IMG/VR virus record: IMGVR_UViG_3300025853_000226
Location: 1 to 40,197 of that record
Source: a virus
Strand: one strand, 5' to 3'
Length of the DNA: 40,197 nucleotides
Below are positions 12,742-21,151 of the stretch, in pieces. The notes beneath the pieces are model-generated. The model was given only the letters and a program-made list of their open reading frames with translations. It ran no database searches and was not told the DNA's origin. The number at the start of each line of letters is the position of its first letter. Within the stretch, counting starts at the first letter, position 1. Made by a program: the position numbers and the translations under genes.

Positions 12742-14472
12742 ATGGCACGACAACCTTCACGAGTAGAAGTCTTAAAGCAGCGCTACAAAGAAAATGCAAA
12801 TATTAAACAACATTGGCACAACATCTGGGAGTTTTGTGGGGAGTTCGTGCATACCCGGAAACAGCATTTTCAATCAACAGGCATCCCGGGGGAATTTTTA
12901 ACTGAAACACTTTTCTCGTCGGTGGCACCTCAAGCTAACAATATCATGGCGTCAGCTCTTCTGGGACAACTCTGGCCCAATGGCGCAAGGTCCGTTCGAT
13001 TAGCTCGCCCTAAGCACATCAAGAACACCCAAGAAGTTAAGACATATTACCGAAAAATTACAGAAGTCTTCACAGGCTTTCTGGACCAACCTAAAGCAAA
13101 CCTGATCCCTTCTATTGCGGAGTATCTTTTAGACCAAGGGGCTTTTGGGATCGCTGGGATTAAACGTCGGAAGACGGGGGATTTTACACAGCCTTTAAAA
13201 TTCTCCTCGGTGACTATTAAAAATTTTGTGGTAGAGGAAGATAAAGACGGTAATGTTGTCACAATTTATATTGACGATAAATACACGGTCCGACAAATGG
13301 TTGATTCTTTTGGAGAGGAGAACGTCTCTAAGAGTGTACGAGATAAATATAATGCCGGGAATTTCAATGAGAAGATTCGGGTGATTCAAGTTATTGAACC
13401 TCGTATGGACAATGCTTTTGGTTTTGGGAATAAGAGCTTTCCTATCGCATCTTTGTATTTTGAGTGGGACACCTCTAAGCAGTTGAAAGAATCTGGCTTT
13501 CTTCAAATGCCGATTATCATAGCCCGCTTTGCTAAAGCAATTAATGAAGTTTATGGGCGCTCCCCAGCTATGTTCGCTATGCCGGCTATTTTGCGTTTGA
13601 ATGTTATTATGAACATTTTACAAGTGGCGTCAGAGAAGACAGGGTCACCACCACTTTACTTACTGGACAACGGTGCACTGGGACCAACTATTGTAGACAC
13701 ATCAGCGGACGCCCTTAACGTATTTCAAACATCAGGATTGGGGGAGAAGTCTCCTATTGGTGTTATTTCTGATGTAGGGGATTTGCGACCTTTGATGGAG
13801 TTAGCAGATAAATTAAAAGAAGAGATCACTCAAGCTTTTATGATTGACAGGCTACTTGATTTGAATAACGAAACACGCATGACTTTAGGGGAAGCGCAGA
13901 TTCGGGACCGAATACGAGGAGACTCTAACACCGCCGTGTATAAACGCCAAATGAGTGAATTATTTACCCCGTTGTTAGAGGGGGCTTTCAATGACCTATT
14001 AGAGATGGGGCATATGGGGGTTATTCAAGGATCAGCAGAAGAACAAGAAGTCATAGACAGAGGGATGGAACCAATCATTATGCCGGAAGCTGTACAAATG
14101 GCGCTTGAGAAAAATCTTCCTGTTTATGAGTTAGAGTATATTTCCCCAGCAGCACGGGTTATGAAAACAGAACAATTACAAGGCCTAACAACCTTTTTGG
14201 ATCTAACAGGGGGCGCGGCTCAGATGTTCCCTGAGGCCCCAGACAATGTGGACATTGACACTATAATCCAAGAAATTGCCGACCTAACAAACATAGGTGA
14301 AGATAAATTAAACGCAGAAGAAGTTAAACAAAAAATCAGAGAAGGCCGTGCACAAGCTCAACAACAAAATGCCCAACTCCAGCAAGCTCAAGTGGCAGCG
14401 GACGTGGGAATGAAGCAAGCGCAAGGCCAGTCAATGATGATGGGAGCAATCAATGGCAGACCCAAAGGATAA
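12742..14472 (+). CDS. Portal protein (head-tail connector, T7 gp8-like family)
   Basis: 576 residues, as expected for podovirus head-tail connecting proteins. N-terminus KQHWHNIWEFCGEFVHTRKQ, then SSVAPQANNIMASALLGQLW, and the middle PIIIARFAKAINEVYGRSPA with the typical Y-G-R-S-P portal signature. The C-terminus is Gln/Ala-rich coiled (QAQQQNAQLQQAQVAADVGM). It forms the dodecameric ring through which DNA enters and to which the gp11-like adaptor binds. The last 20 bases overlap the next gene. Confidence 0.93.
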   Translation: MARQPSRVEVLKQRYKENANIKQHWHNIWEFCGEFVHTRKQHFQSTGIPGEFLTETLFSSVAPQANNIMASALLGQLWPNGARSVRLARPKHIKNTQEVKTYYRKITEVFTGFLDQPKANLIPSIAEYLLDQGAFGIAGIKRRKTGDFTQPLKFSSVTIKNFVVEEDKDGNVVTIYIDDKYTVRQMVDSFGEENVSKSVRDKYNAGNFNEKIRVIQVIEPRMDNAFGFGNKSFPIASLYFEWDTSKQLKESGFLQMPIIIARFAKAINEVYGRSPAMFAMPAILRLNVIMNILQVASEKTGSPPLYLLDNGALGPTIVDTSADALNVFQTSGLGEKSPIGVISDVGDLRPLMELADKLKEEITQAFMIDRLLDLNNETRMTLGEAQIRDRIRGDSNTAVYKRQMSELFTPLLEGAFNDLLEMGHMGVIQGSAEEQEVIDRGMEPIIMPEAVQMALEKNLPVYELEYISPAARVMKTEQLQGLTTFLDLTGGAAQMFPEAPDNVDIDTIIQEIADLTNIGEDKLNAEEVKQKIREGRAQAQQQNAQLQQAQVAADVGMKQAQGQSMMMGAINGRPKG

Positions 14473-14719
14473 TAAAAAAGAGGAAGATCTTCGTGTCCAG
14501 GACGCAATTAGGAAATTAGCCGAAACAGAAGAAGGGGCAGTTTTCTTTAACTGGTTAATGAAGACCTGTTATTTCCATAACTCAACAATCGTGGCAGACC
14601 CTCAAAGACATGAAGTAAATACACTAGGGACAATCTTCAATGAATCTCGTCGAAGAGTGTATTTAGATATCCGCCGAGCTATACCAAAAGCGATAAGAAG
14701 AAAAATCGAAAACACATAA
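14453..14719 (+). CDS. Bbp19-family small protein
   Basis: 88 residues. The core EEGAVFFNWLMKTCYFHNST and the C-terminal ESRRRVYLDIRRAI resemble the Bbp19-like family that follows the portal gene in many podoviruses. Function unknown, possibly a capsid-assembly or packaging accessory. It starts inside the portal 3' end (20-base overlap). Confidence 0.72.
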   Translation: MADPKDNKKEEDLRVQDAIRKLAETEEGAVFFNWLMKTCYFHNSTIVADPQRHEVNTLGTIFNESRRRVYLDIRRAIPKAIRRKIENT

Positions 14720-14729
14720 GGAGATAACT

Positions 14730-15587
14730 ATGCAAGATCCACAAGATCCACAAGATCCACAAGATCCACCTGCATCCGGGGCAACCGTTAAGGTAGACCA
14801 TCAAACAGGGCAGGAACCACCAGAGCCAAAATCAGAGGTTGATTTATCAACCATCATCCCCGAAGACTATAAGGGCAAGCCCTACATGGAGCAGATCAAA
14901 ACAGTTGACGATCTGTTTAAAACTTTCGACAATGCCCAATCTTTGATTGGACAAAGACAGACGGACATTCCTAAAGCTGACGCATCAGAAGAGGAGTGGA
15001 CGAGTTATTTTGAAAAGATCCGTCCAGAAAAGGCAGATGCTTACGAGTTCCCTGAAACGGAATATGCAACGAAGTTTGGGAGAAACGAAGAATTTACCGG
15101 GAAGATGCAAGGACTATTTCACAAAGCGGGGTTGACCCCTGTGCAAGCAAAGATCTTGATTGAAGGGTATGATTCAGAATTATTGGAAACTGCCAAACAG
15201 CAAGCAGAGAGTAAAGAGCAGACAACTGTTCAAACCCAAGAGATTGCTAAAAAAGTATTTAAAGAGGGCCAGGAACAAGCTGTTAAGAATGCCAATGTTT
15301 TGATCGAGAAATTTTCCCCACCAGAATTCGATGAGCAAATCAAAAATCTGGGGGACAATGAGCGTTTAGTCTTGGCAGGTGTTCTGAACAATGTCTATAA
15401 AAAATTCATGTCTGAAGATGAGGTCAATTTAAAAGACCCAAGTACAGGGATGGACCGGGTGGGTCTTCAAGAGGAAGCTAGACAACTTATGGCTTCTGAA
15501 GCCTACAAAGATTTTCGTCATCCACAGCATGACAGCACAGTTAAGAAAGTAGCAGAAATGTATGATCAACTTGGAAAAATGAAATAG
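14730..15587 (+). CDS. Probable capsid scaffolding protein
   Basis: 285 residues, acidic and helical, located between portal and major capsid. The N-terminus is a tandem QDP repeat (MQDPQDPQDPQDPPASG), encoded by a perfect 9-bp DNA repeat. Next comes a segment typical of podovirus scaffold proteins: VDLSTIIPEDYKGKPYMEQI, then TVDDLFKTFDNAQSLIGQR. The middle is coiled (QQAESKEQTTVQTQEIAKKV). It would guide capsid shell assembly and then leave. Good RBS (AAGGAGATAACTATG). The call comes from position plus the IPEDYKGKP/FDNAQSLIG pattern. Confidence 0.8.
   Translation: MQDPQDPQDPQDPPASGATVKVDHQTGQEPPEPKSEVDLSTIIPEDYKGKPYMEQIKTVDDLFKTFDNAQSLIGQRQTDIPKADASEEEWTSYFEKIRPEKADAYEFPETEYATKFGRNEEFTGKMQGLFHKAGLTPVQAKILIEGYDSELLETAKQQAESKEQTTVQTQEIAKKVFKEGQEQAVKNANVLIEKFSPPEFDEQIKNLGDNERLVLAGVLNNVYKKFMSEDEVNLKDPSTGMDRVGLQEEARQLMASEAYKDFRHPQHDSTVKKVAEMYDQLGKMK
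14733..14768 (+). repeat. Tandem 9-bp repeat CAAGATCCA x4
   Basis: Four perfect copies of CAAGATCCA at the start of the scaffold gene, encoding Gln-Asp-Pro repeats. Copy number could vary by slippage without a frameshift. Confidence 0.9.
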
Positions 15588-15590
15588 TTC

Positions 15591-15620
15591 TTGACAAGTG
15601 TTACACAAGAATGCTATTTT
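15591..15620 (+). promoter_or_regulatory. Candidate promoter ahead of the capsid gene
   Basis: TTGACA (15591-15596), 18-base spacer, TATTTT (15615-15620). It starts right after the scaffold stop and would begin a ~125-base leader that contains the structured element before the major capsid gene. Confidence 0.55.
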
Positions 15621-15628
15621 TGGTATAG

Positions 15629-15707
15629 CGGGGAGCGTCTTGAAAACACGTCCGCGGGCTGGAGCCGGCCCTAAAAGGCAACACGTCCGAATGCTTTCGG
15701 GGAGCGT
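15629..15707 (+). ncRNA. Structured GC-rich leader (possible cis-RNA) upstream of the capsid gene
   Basis: The gap 15588-15750 is far richer in G+C than the genes around it. It has two copies of CGGGGAGCGT (15629-15638, 15698-15707) and two of AACACGTCCG (15645-15654, 15680-15689). ACGTCC can pair with GGA(G)CGT on either side, leaving one bulged G. Two hairpins lie within: GGGCTG/CGGCCC-type stem with a GAGC loop (15656-15671) and CCGAA-TGCT-TTCGG (15687-15700). Together they make a multi-stem fold. Not followed by a U-run, so it is not a simple terminator. Could raise capsid mRNA stability or act as a processing site. Confidence 0.5.
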
Positions 15708-15750
15708 AGCAAACTTCTAGTGTTCAACTTTTATTTTAGGGAGGCTGATA

Positions 15751-16635
15751 ATGCCAGCTCAAATCACAGAAGGTCAAGTGATCCAGTTTTCTGACGGTGT
15801 GCACCAAAAAGCACAACAGACGAAAGCTCGTCTTAGCGGGATCTTTCAAGTCAAGCAGTTAAAAGGTAAGTCGTACGCATATGATGGCGTAGGTTCTGTA
15901 GAAGCACAAGAATTAAATGGTCGCTTTAACACAGTTAACTTTTCTGACTTACAAATCACTCGTCGTAAAATTGGTCGTAGACGTTTTTCTTTGACCCTAC
16001 CTATCGACGAAGATGATATCTCCAAAGTATTATTAAACCCAGAACAAGAATATCAAAAAGCATGTGCGATGGCTATGTCCCGTGTACATGACCGCATTGG
16101 TATTGAAGCTTCATTGGCGTCTGTTGTAACAGGTGAAGATTTTGACACAACTGTTACATTCACTAATGATGGTGGATCTACAATCGATGCAACAAGTGGT
16201 TTGACTTATGAGAAGTTACTTGAAATGGGTCGAACTTTTATTGACAACGATGTTGGAAACGACATGGTTGAAGATATCATTTTCTGTATTTCAGGGGATG
16301 AACATGAAGCATTGTTAAAAGAGACAGAACTTATCTCTGGAGACTACACTCGTAGTTTCAACGTAGAGAAAGGATCTATCCAAGAAGCTGTTGGTATGCG
16401 TCTGATTAAGTTCGCAGCTGGGGCGACTAATCCCGTTTTAAGTGTAACTGGCGGGACTCGTGATTGTGTTGCAATGAGCTCTCGAGCACTTTGCTATGCA
16501 ATGCCAAAACAATTTGAAATTAAAGTCCAAGAGCGTTCTGATCTTGTACAGACTAACCAGGTTCAGGTAAACTGGACACTAGGGGCAGTTCGTACTGAAG
16601 GTGTTCTTGTACAAAAAGTTCAGACTACTGACTAA
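15751..16635 (+). CDS. Major capsid protein
   Basis: 294 residues. Opening ITEGQVIQFSDGVHQKAQQT with GKSYAYDGVGSVEAQELNGR, and central LPIDEDDISKVLLNPEQEYQ, as in the Phage_capsid_2 type of HK97-fold major capsid protein found in podoviruses. The end, VNWTLGAVRTEGVLVQKVQ, matches the common T-x-G-A-x-R-x-x-x-x-x-V-x-x-I/V pattern near capsid C-termini. Strong RBS (TTTAGGGAGGCTGATAATG), its own candidate promoter and a structured leader all fit a very highly expressed gene. Confidence 0.88.
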   Translation: MPAQITEGQVIQFSDGVHQKAQQTKARLSGIFQVKQLKGKSYAYDGVGSVEAQELNGRFNTVNFSDLQITRRKIGRRRFSLTLPIDEDDISKVLLNPEQEYQKACAMAMSRVHDRIGIEASLASVVTGEDFDTTVTFTNDGGSTIDATSGLTYEKLLEMGRTFIDNDVGNDMVEDIIFCISGDEHEALLKETELISGDYTRSFNVEKGSIQEAVGMRLIKFAAGATNPVLSVTGGTRDCVAMSSRALCYAMPKQFEIKVQERSDLVQTNQVQVNWTLGAVRTEGVLVQKVQTTD

Positions 16636-16652
16636 TAAGAGGAGATGAGAAT

Positions 16653-17156
16653 ATGTCTTTTGATATTGTAGATTCTAATGTAGCAGCTGGTTTGGCGACA
16701 GACGCTCATAAGTCAAGTGGGGTTAAACCGATTGTTCGGACGATCACTTTTGAAACTGAAGCGGCTGATGCAGCAGGTGACATCAAAGCTCTTTTTAGAG
16801 TCGGTGCTCACGAAATTCCAGTTGAAGGTTGGTTGATTTCTGACGCAATTGCTGGCGCTTCTGATTTAGACGTAGGTCTTTATCGTGATAGTGAAGTAGT
16901 TGTAGATGCTGACGCTTTAGCAGACGGGCTTGACCCGAATGCAGGAATTGCATATGCGTCTCGGTTGGATATTCTTTCAGCTTTAGGTGTGGAAGAACGA
17001 GGTGTTAAACCTTTTTATGATATTGCAAACGACGTAGCAACAGGGGACGTTGTGGGCAGTTTACCTAACGATTCATATTGGGTATGTATCACATTAAATT
17101 CTGAAGTTTCAGCAGCTGGAACTATCACCGTACAGTTAACAACTCTCGGTCGATAA
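16653..17156 (+). CDS. Probable capsid decoration or stabilising protein
   Basis: 167 residues, beta-rich (VRTITFETEAADAAGDIKAL, YWVCITLNSEVSAAGTITVQ), without signal peptide or catalytic motifs. It lies between the capsid gene and a strong terminator and so shares the capsid transcript, the usual place for head decoration proteins. Function is inferred from position and composition only. Confidence 0.65.
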   Translation: MSFDIVDSNVAAGLATDAHKSSGVKPIVRTITFETEAADAAGDIKALFRVGAHEIPVEGWLISDAIAGASDLDVGLYRDSEVVVDADALADGLDPNAGIAYASRLDILSALGVEERGVKPFYDIANDVATGDVVGSLPNDSYWVCITLNSEVSAAGTITVQLTTLGR

Positions 17157-17179
17157 TCCTAATAAAGCTGAAGAAATCT

Positions 17180-17221
17180 AAAGGCGCACGCTAGTTATCG
17201 CTTGCGTGTGCCTTTTCTTTT
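17180..17221 (+). terminator. Rho-independent terminator after the capsid genes
   Basis: AAAGGCGCACGC (17180-17191) pairs with GCGTGTGCCTTT across an 8-11 base loop (12-bp stem with one G-U), followed by TCTTTTA. It would limit read-through from the capsid transcript into tail genes. Confidence 0.8.
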
Positions 17222-17234
17222 AGGGAGTGATTGT

Positions 17235-17885
17235 ATGTCAAAGCCTACCAGTAATGTTGCTGTTTGCAACCTCGCATTAGACTTATTAAATGAGAAAACC
17301 ATTTCAGATATCGACTCTCCTTCTTCCCCTATTGAGCAACTTTGTGCGAGGTGGTACGACATGACAAGAAGAGAACTCTTGGAGACGTCTAATTTTGCTT
17401 TCTCACAGACAAGTGAGGCTATCCCACGCGGGGGGACACCAACAATCAATCGGTATGCAGACTATTATGTTTTCCCTAATAACTACCTTAAATTGACGGC
17501 CCTTGTTGATTGGGATTACCCTTTACAAAGATTTGATTACCGAATTGAAGGTAAAAGACTACTTATTAATAGGGGAGGTGCCGCTTCTATTGATACGTGG
17601 TTTATTCAAGATATTGAAGATGTGACACTGTTCCCCGGGTATTTTACTGAACTATTGGCGGGCACATTAGCGGTGAGCATTGGTCCTAAGATAACAGCAA
17701 AACCTTCTGCTTTAAAATTCGCTAGTGAGTATGTGGCAGAAGCGCGACGAAAAGCAAGCGGTGCAAACGGGCAGATCCAACCTCCACGAAGATATCAGCG
17801 CAGTAAAATTGTTAATGCGGGACGCCACCCTTCAATGAATAATGAGGTAGCAGGACCGTATAATTTCTTATTTGAGGCAAATTAA
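17235..17885 (+). CDS. T7 gp11-like tail tube/head-tail adaptor protein
   Basis: 216 residues; start set at ATG 17235 (TTTAGGGAGTGATTGTATG), since the frame upstream lies in the terminator. The pattern VAVCNLALDLLNEKTISDID, then ARWYDMTRRELLETSNFAFS, is typical of tail tubular protein A. PNNYLKLTALVDWD follows in the middle and residues PPRRYQRSKI near the end. It forms the ring that joins the portal to the nozzle. Direct neighbour of the gp12-like gene. Confidence 0.85.
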   Translation: MSKPTSNVAVCNLALDLLNEKTISDIDSPSSPIEQLCARWYDMTRRELLETSNFAFSQTSEAIPRGGTPTINRYADYYVFPNNYLKLTALVDWDYPLQRFDYRIEGKRLLINRGGAASIDTWFIQDIEDVTLFPGYFTELLAGTLAVSIGPKITAKPSALKFASEYVAEARRKASGANGQIQPPRRYQRSKIVNAGRHPSMNNEVAGPYNFLFEAN

Positions 17886-17887
17886 TC

Positions 17888-20218
17888 ATGCCAGAGCAGA
17901 TCCTTTCTAACTTTGCGGGTGCTGAAGTATCCTCTGACCTATACGGCCGTAGTGAATCTGAACTTTATACTGCCAGTGCAAGACGCTGTCTTAACTGGTT
18001 CCCGCGAGCGCAAGGGCCCCTTGAATACAGAGGGGGTTTGACGTACTCCCATCCTACGCGTCAAAATAATACTTGTCGGCTCGAGACGTTTAAATACTCC
18101 GATAGTGAAACATATATTCTCGAATTTACAAATGGGAAACTCCGCATCCATGAAAGCGCCTCTGTTACTTTAAGCACAACATCCAAGAATATTTCCGGGG
18201 CAACTGCGGCGGATCCAGTTGTTATCACAGCCACTTCTCATGGATATTCTGACGGGGACGAAGTTTATATTGCTAGTGTGGCGGGAATGACGGAGCTTAA
18301 TGGGCGGTATTTCCGGGTGGCTAATAAGACCACTCATACTTTTGAATTACAAGATTTGTTTGGCAACGATGTAGACGGCTCAAATTTTACAGCTTATACG
18401 TCTGGGGGCACTTGTACCATAGTTTACGAATTAACCTCACCATACACAACAGCCCAACTTTTCGAGTTTCAATGGGCGGGTGAAGGAAATGTGGGGTACT
18501 TCGCGCATCGGTCGGTGGCTCCTTATAAATTGACAAGGGTAAGCGCTACGAGCTGGACTTTTGCCACGTATACACGAACGAATGACCCTTTTACAGGCTC
18601 AAACGTTTATCCAGGTTGTGTGGCTTTTTATGAAGGACGTCTTTGGTGGGCCAGTACAAATAATAACCCTGATAATGTGTATGCCTCAAAAGGGCCAAAC
18701 GCATCTGGGGTGGCTCAGTATGATGATTATACTTTAGGATCGGCGGCTGCGGACGATGCCATCATTAACCCTATCTCTTCTTCCCAAGGCGATATTGCTT
18801 ACATCAATTGGATTGCAGGGACAGAGCCTTTTATCGCAGTGGGCACTACAGGCGGGATTAGCGCTATTGATGGAGGGGGCCCTAACGAAGCTATCACGCC
18901 CGCTACTTTTAGAGCGCGCCCTATTGATCCATATGGAGCGCAGCAACTTTCTCCTGTGGCAAACGGGTCCACGCTATTCTATATGCAAAAAGGGTCACGT
19001 AAATTACGTAGTTTTGAGTATGAGCTCTTGGCGGATTCTTATAAGTCTAATGACCGACAGTTTTTATCCAACCATTTGACAGAAGGGGGGATTAAGCAAT
19101 TAGCTTTTCAGCGAGGGCGGGATGACACCGCATTGGCAGTTACAGTAGATGGGGGTTTAATTGGAGCGGTTGTTAAGGCAAAGGAAGACCCTTCTGGGTG
19201 GTTTCGCATATTGCCTGGAGGAACAACGGGGGTGAAAGTTGTAAGTGTGGCTGTTCAGACTAAGGTTTCAGGATATGATGAAATCTGTGTGGCGGTTGAG
19301 AGAACCATAAACAGCACCACTGTTCGGTACCTTGAATATTTGACCGATCCTTGGGAGGGTCTGATTGAGGAAGATTATTTTACAGGGGAAGATAACGAAA
19401 CAACTGACATAACAGATTTTAAAAATGAACTTTTTGAACAACAAAGGGTGTTCACATATTTAGATAGCCATTTAAGTAGTAACGGGAAAGATGTAGCGGG
19501 CGGCACAATTACTATGACACCGGGGGCGACTACAGGAGAAAGTGTTAACTTCACAGCATCCTCGGCGGTCTTTACTGACACAGCTACGGATGCAGGTAAA
19601 GAGATCTGGAAGAAGTACGAGAATCGAGAAGGGGGAGGACGAGCGGTCATTGTGAGTGTAACCTCTACGACTGTTGCGGTATGTGATATAATTGAAGATT
19701 TTGACGATACAGACGCAATCCCTGCCAATAGTTGGTTTTTAACAACAACAACTTTTGAAGGGCTTCATCATTTAGAAGGTGAGACAATTCAAGTTTTAGC
19801 TGACGGGAGGTCACACCCAGACGTCACAGTAGCTAACGGGGCAGTGACATTAAACAGGCAAGTAGCCGTCGCTGTTTTTGGGTACAAATATAGAGGCATT
19901 CATATCTCTCTCCCTTTGGTGTTATCAGGGGGCGGGGAGACAACGGCCGGAAGAAAGCAGAATGTAACAAAAGCTAATATCCTATTTTATAAGTCGTTTT
20001 ATACTAAGTATGGAACTTCACTATATACATTAGAGCAGATACCTACAGCTCAAATGGGGCAGTTGACTGACAGGCCTTCTTTACCTTTAACAGGGTACCA
20101 AGAATTAACTCTTGAAGATAAGTGGGATATTTTTAAACAATTTGTCATTGTGCAAGACACACCAATGCCAGCTAAAGTCAACGCTGTGGTTTTGGATATC
20201 GACGTGGGGGTTGAATGA
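17888..20218 (+). CDS. T7 gp12-like tail nozzle (tail tubular protein B)
   Basis: 776 residues. Opening FAGAEVSSDLYGRSESELYT with CLNWFPRAQGPLEYRGGLTY is the characteristic N-terminus of podovirus nozzle/stabiliser proteins; RLETFKYSDSETYILEFTNG follows. An inserted domain at ~95-180 (VITATSHGYSDGDEVYIASV ... MTELNGRYFRVANKTTHTFE) is like the E1 FCCH-type beta barrel often found in such proteins. The large middle is a propeller-like region (CVAFYEGRLWWASTNNNPDN). It forms the distal tail tube that contacts the host surface and carries fibres. Confidence 0.88.
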   Translation: MPEQILSNFAGAEVSSDLYGRSESELYTASARRCLNWFPRAQGPLEYRGGLTYSHPTRQNNTCRLETFKYSDSETYILEFTNGKLRIHESASVTLSTTSKNISGATAADPVVITATSHGYSDGDEVYIASVAGMTELNGRYFRVANKTTHTFELQDLFGNDVDGSNFTAYTSGGTCTIVYELTSPYTTAQLFEFQWAGEGNVGYFAHRSVAPYKLTRVSATSWTFATYTRTNDPFTGSNVYPGCVAFYEGRLWWASTNNNPDNVYASKGPNASGVAQYDDYTLGSAAADDAIINPISSSQGDIAYINWIAGTEPFIAVGTTGGISAIDGGGPNEAITPATFRARPIDPYGAQQLSPVANGSTLFYMQKGSRKLRSFEYELLADSYKSNDRQFLSNHLTEGGIKQLAFQRGRDDTALAVTVDGGLIGAVVKAKEDPSGWFRILPGGTTGVKVVSVAVQTKVSGYDEICVAVERTINSTTVRYLEYLTDPWEGLIEEDYFTGEDNETTDITDFKNELFEQQRVFTYLDSHLSSNGKDVAGGTITMTPGATTGESVNFTASSAVFTDTATDAGKEIWKKYENREGGGRAVIVSVTSTTVAVCDIIEDFDDTDAIPANSWFLTTTTFEGLHHLEGETIQVLADGRSHPDVTVANGAVTLNRQVAVAVFGYKYRGIHISLPLVLSGGGETTAGRKQNVTKANILFYKSFYTKYGTSLYTLEQIPTAQMGQLTDRPSLPLTGYQELTLEDKWDIFKQFVIVQDTPMPAKVNAVVLDIDVGVE

Positions 20219-20658
20219 TACGTACCCGAGCGTTTCACGTGAAACATTATTTAAACATGGATTTTGGGGAGTTCCCTTTTAAGAACTGGGCCAGCAGTCT
20301 GACGGAAGAGCAGCTGTATCAGGTTGCGGAACAGGATTATTTCTTAACGTTAGAAACAACTGAAGGGGCCCCAATTATGGTTATAGGAGCTGTCCCTTTG
20401 AGCATAAACGTAAGCGAGGTTTTTATCTTGCCTGGCAAAGGCTGGACACATTATACAATTGAAGTTTGCCGGATACTTAAAGGGCATTTAAAGAACCTAA
20501 CCATATTTAACCATCGTATCCAAGCGCTTTGTCGAGGAGATGATGAAAAGTATGCAAAGTTTTTAGAGATGTTTGGTTTTGAATTAGAGGGGACGCTTCG
20601 ACGTTATAATGCGGCCGGAGATGACTACCACATGTACGCAATAATTTCAGAGGGTTGA
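20215..20658 (+). CDS. T7 gp13-like protein with acyltransferase (GNAT/DUF2833) fold
   Basis: 147 residues; starts MIRTRAFHVKHYLNMDFGEF and contains PGKGWTHYTIEVCRILKGHL with FEMFGFELEGTLRRY-like C-terminal features seen in GNAT-fold gp13 homologues, which assist virion assembly. The start ATG overlaps the nozzle stop as ATGA. The first codons contain a perfect 14-bp palindrome matching bacterial parS (see separate entry). Function in the virion is inferred from family and position. Confidence 0.72.
   Translation: MIRTRAFHVKHYLNMDFGEFPFKNWASSLTEEQLYQVAEQDYFLTLETTEGAPIMVIGAVPLSINVSEVFILPGKGWTHYTIEVCRILKGHLKNLTIFNHRIQALCRGDDEKYAKFLEMFGFELEGTLRRYNAAGDDYHMYAIISEG
20232..20245. promoter_or_regulatory. 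parS-like palindrome
   Basis: GTTTCACGTGAAAC, a perfect 14-bp palindrome. With flanks it matches the bacterial parS consensus TGTTNCACGTGAAACA at 15 of 16 positions; the only difference is C for the first T. It lies in codons 6-10 of the gp13-like gene. No ParB gene is in the window. Confidence 0.6.
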
Positions 20659-20659
20659 T

Positions 20660-21151
20660 ATGATAAAATTTGATCCACAACAGCGGATATGCCGAGACCC
20701 AGCGACTGCTTTATTTTTGACGTTAGGGGCGGTGTCTGCTTTTAGCAGTATTCAGGAGGGCAAGGAGCAGAAAAAAGCTCTTAATATGCAAGCAGACCAG
20801 CAAAGAGAGCAAGCCCGGCTGGCAGCGGTAGAAGCAGAAGAAGAGGCGACACGGCGCGAAGAAGAGAGGGATCGCACGCTGGCCACCCAACGCATGGCAT
20901 TTACGGCAAACGGGGTTAAGTTAACCCCAGCAGCAGGCTCCAGCATAGCTTTGATGGATGAGACGGCACGGCAGTTCAATTTAGAGATTCAAGCCGTTAG
21001 GCGTCGAGGGGCAGCTGAAACTAAATTTGGCTTTAGAGAAGCACAGATCAGTGAGAATAAAGGACGCGCAGCGTTGCTACAAGGATTCTCACAAGCGGCA
21101 GGGACGGCGTCTTCCACATTTGTGACAGGTAAAAAAGAGGGGATATTTTAA
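20660..21151 (+). CDS. Internal virion protein (T7 gp14-like)
   Basis: 163 residues. A hydrophobic ALFLTLGAVSAFSS near the N-terminus, then a long Gln/Glu/Arg-rich coil (ADQQREQARLAAVEAEEEAT) and the conserved RMAFTANGVKLTPAAGSSIA motif typical of gp14-type internal core proteins. The C-terminus FGFREAQISENKGRAALLQG is a helix. These proteins are ejected first and form the outer-membrane part of the DNA conduit. Stop and next start overlap at 21151 (TAATG). Confidence 0.82.
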   Translation: MIKFDPQQRICRDPATALFLTLGAVSAFSSIQEGKEQKKALNMQADQQREQARLAAVEAEEEATRREEERDRTLATQRMAFTANGVKLTPAAGSSIALMDETARQFNLEIQAVRRRGAAETKFGFREAQISENKGRAALLQGFSQAAGTASSTFVTGKKEGIF

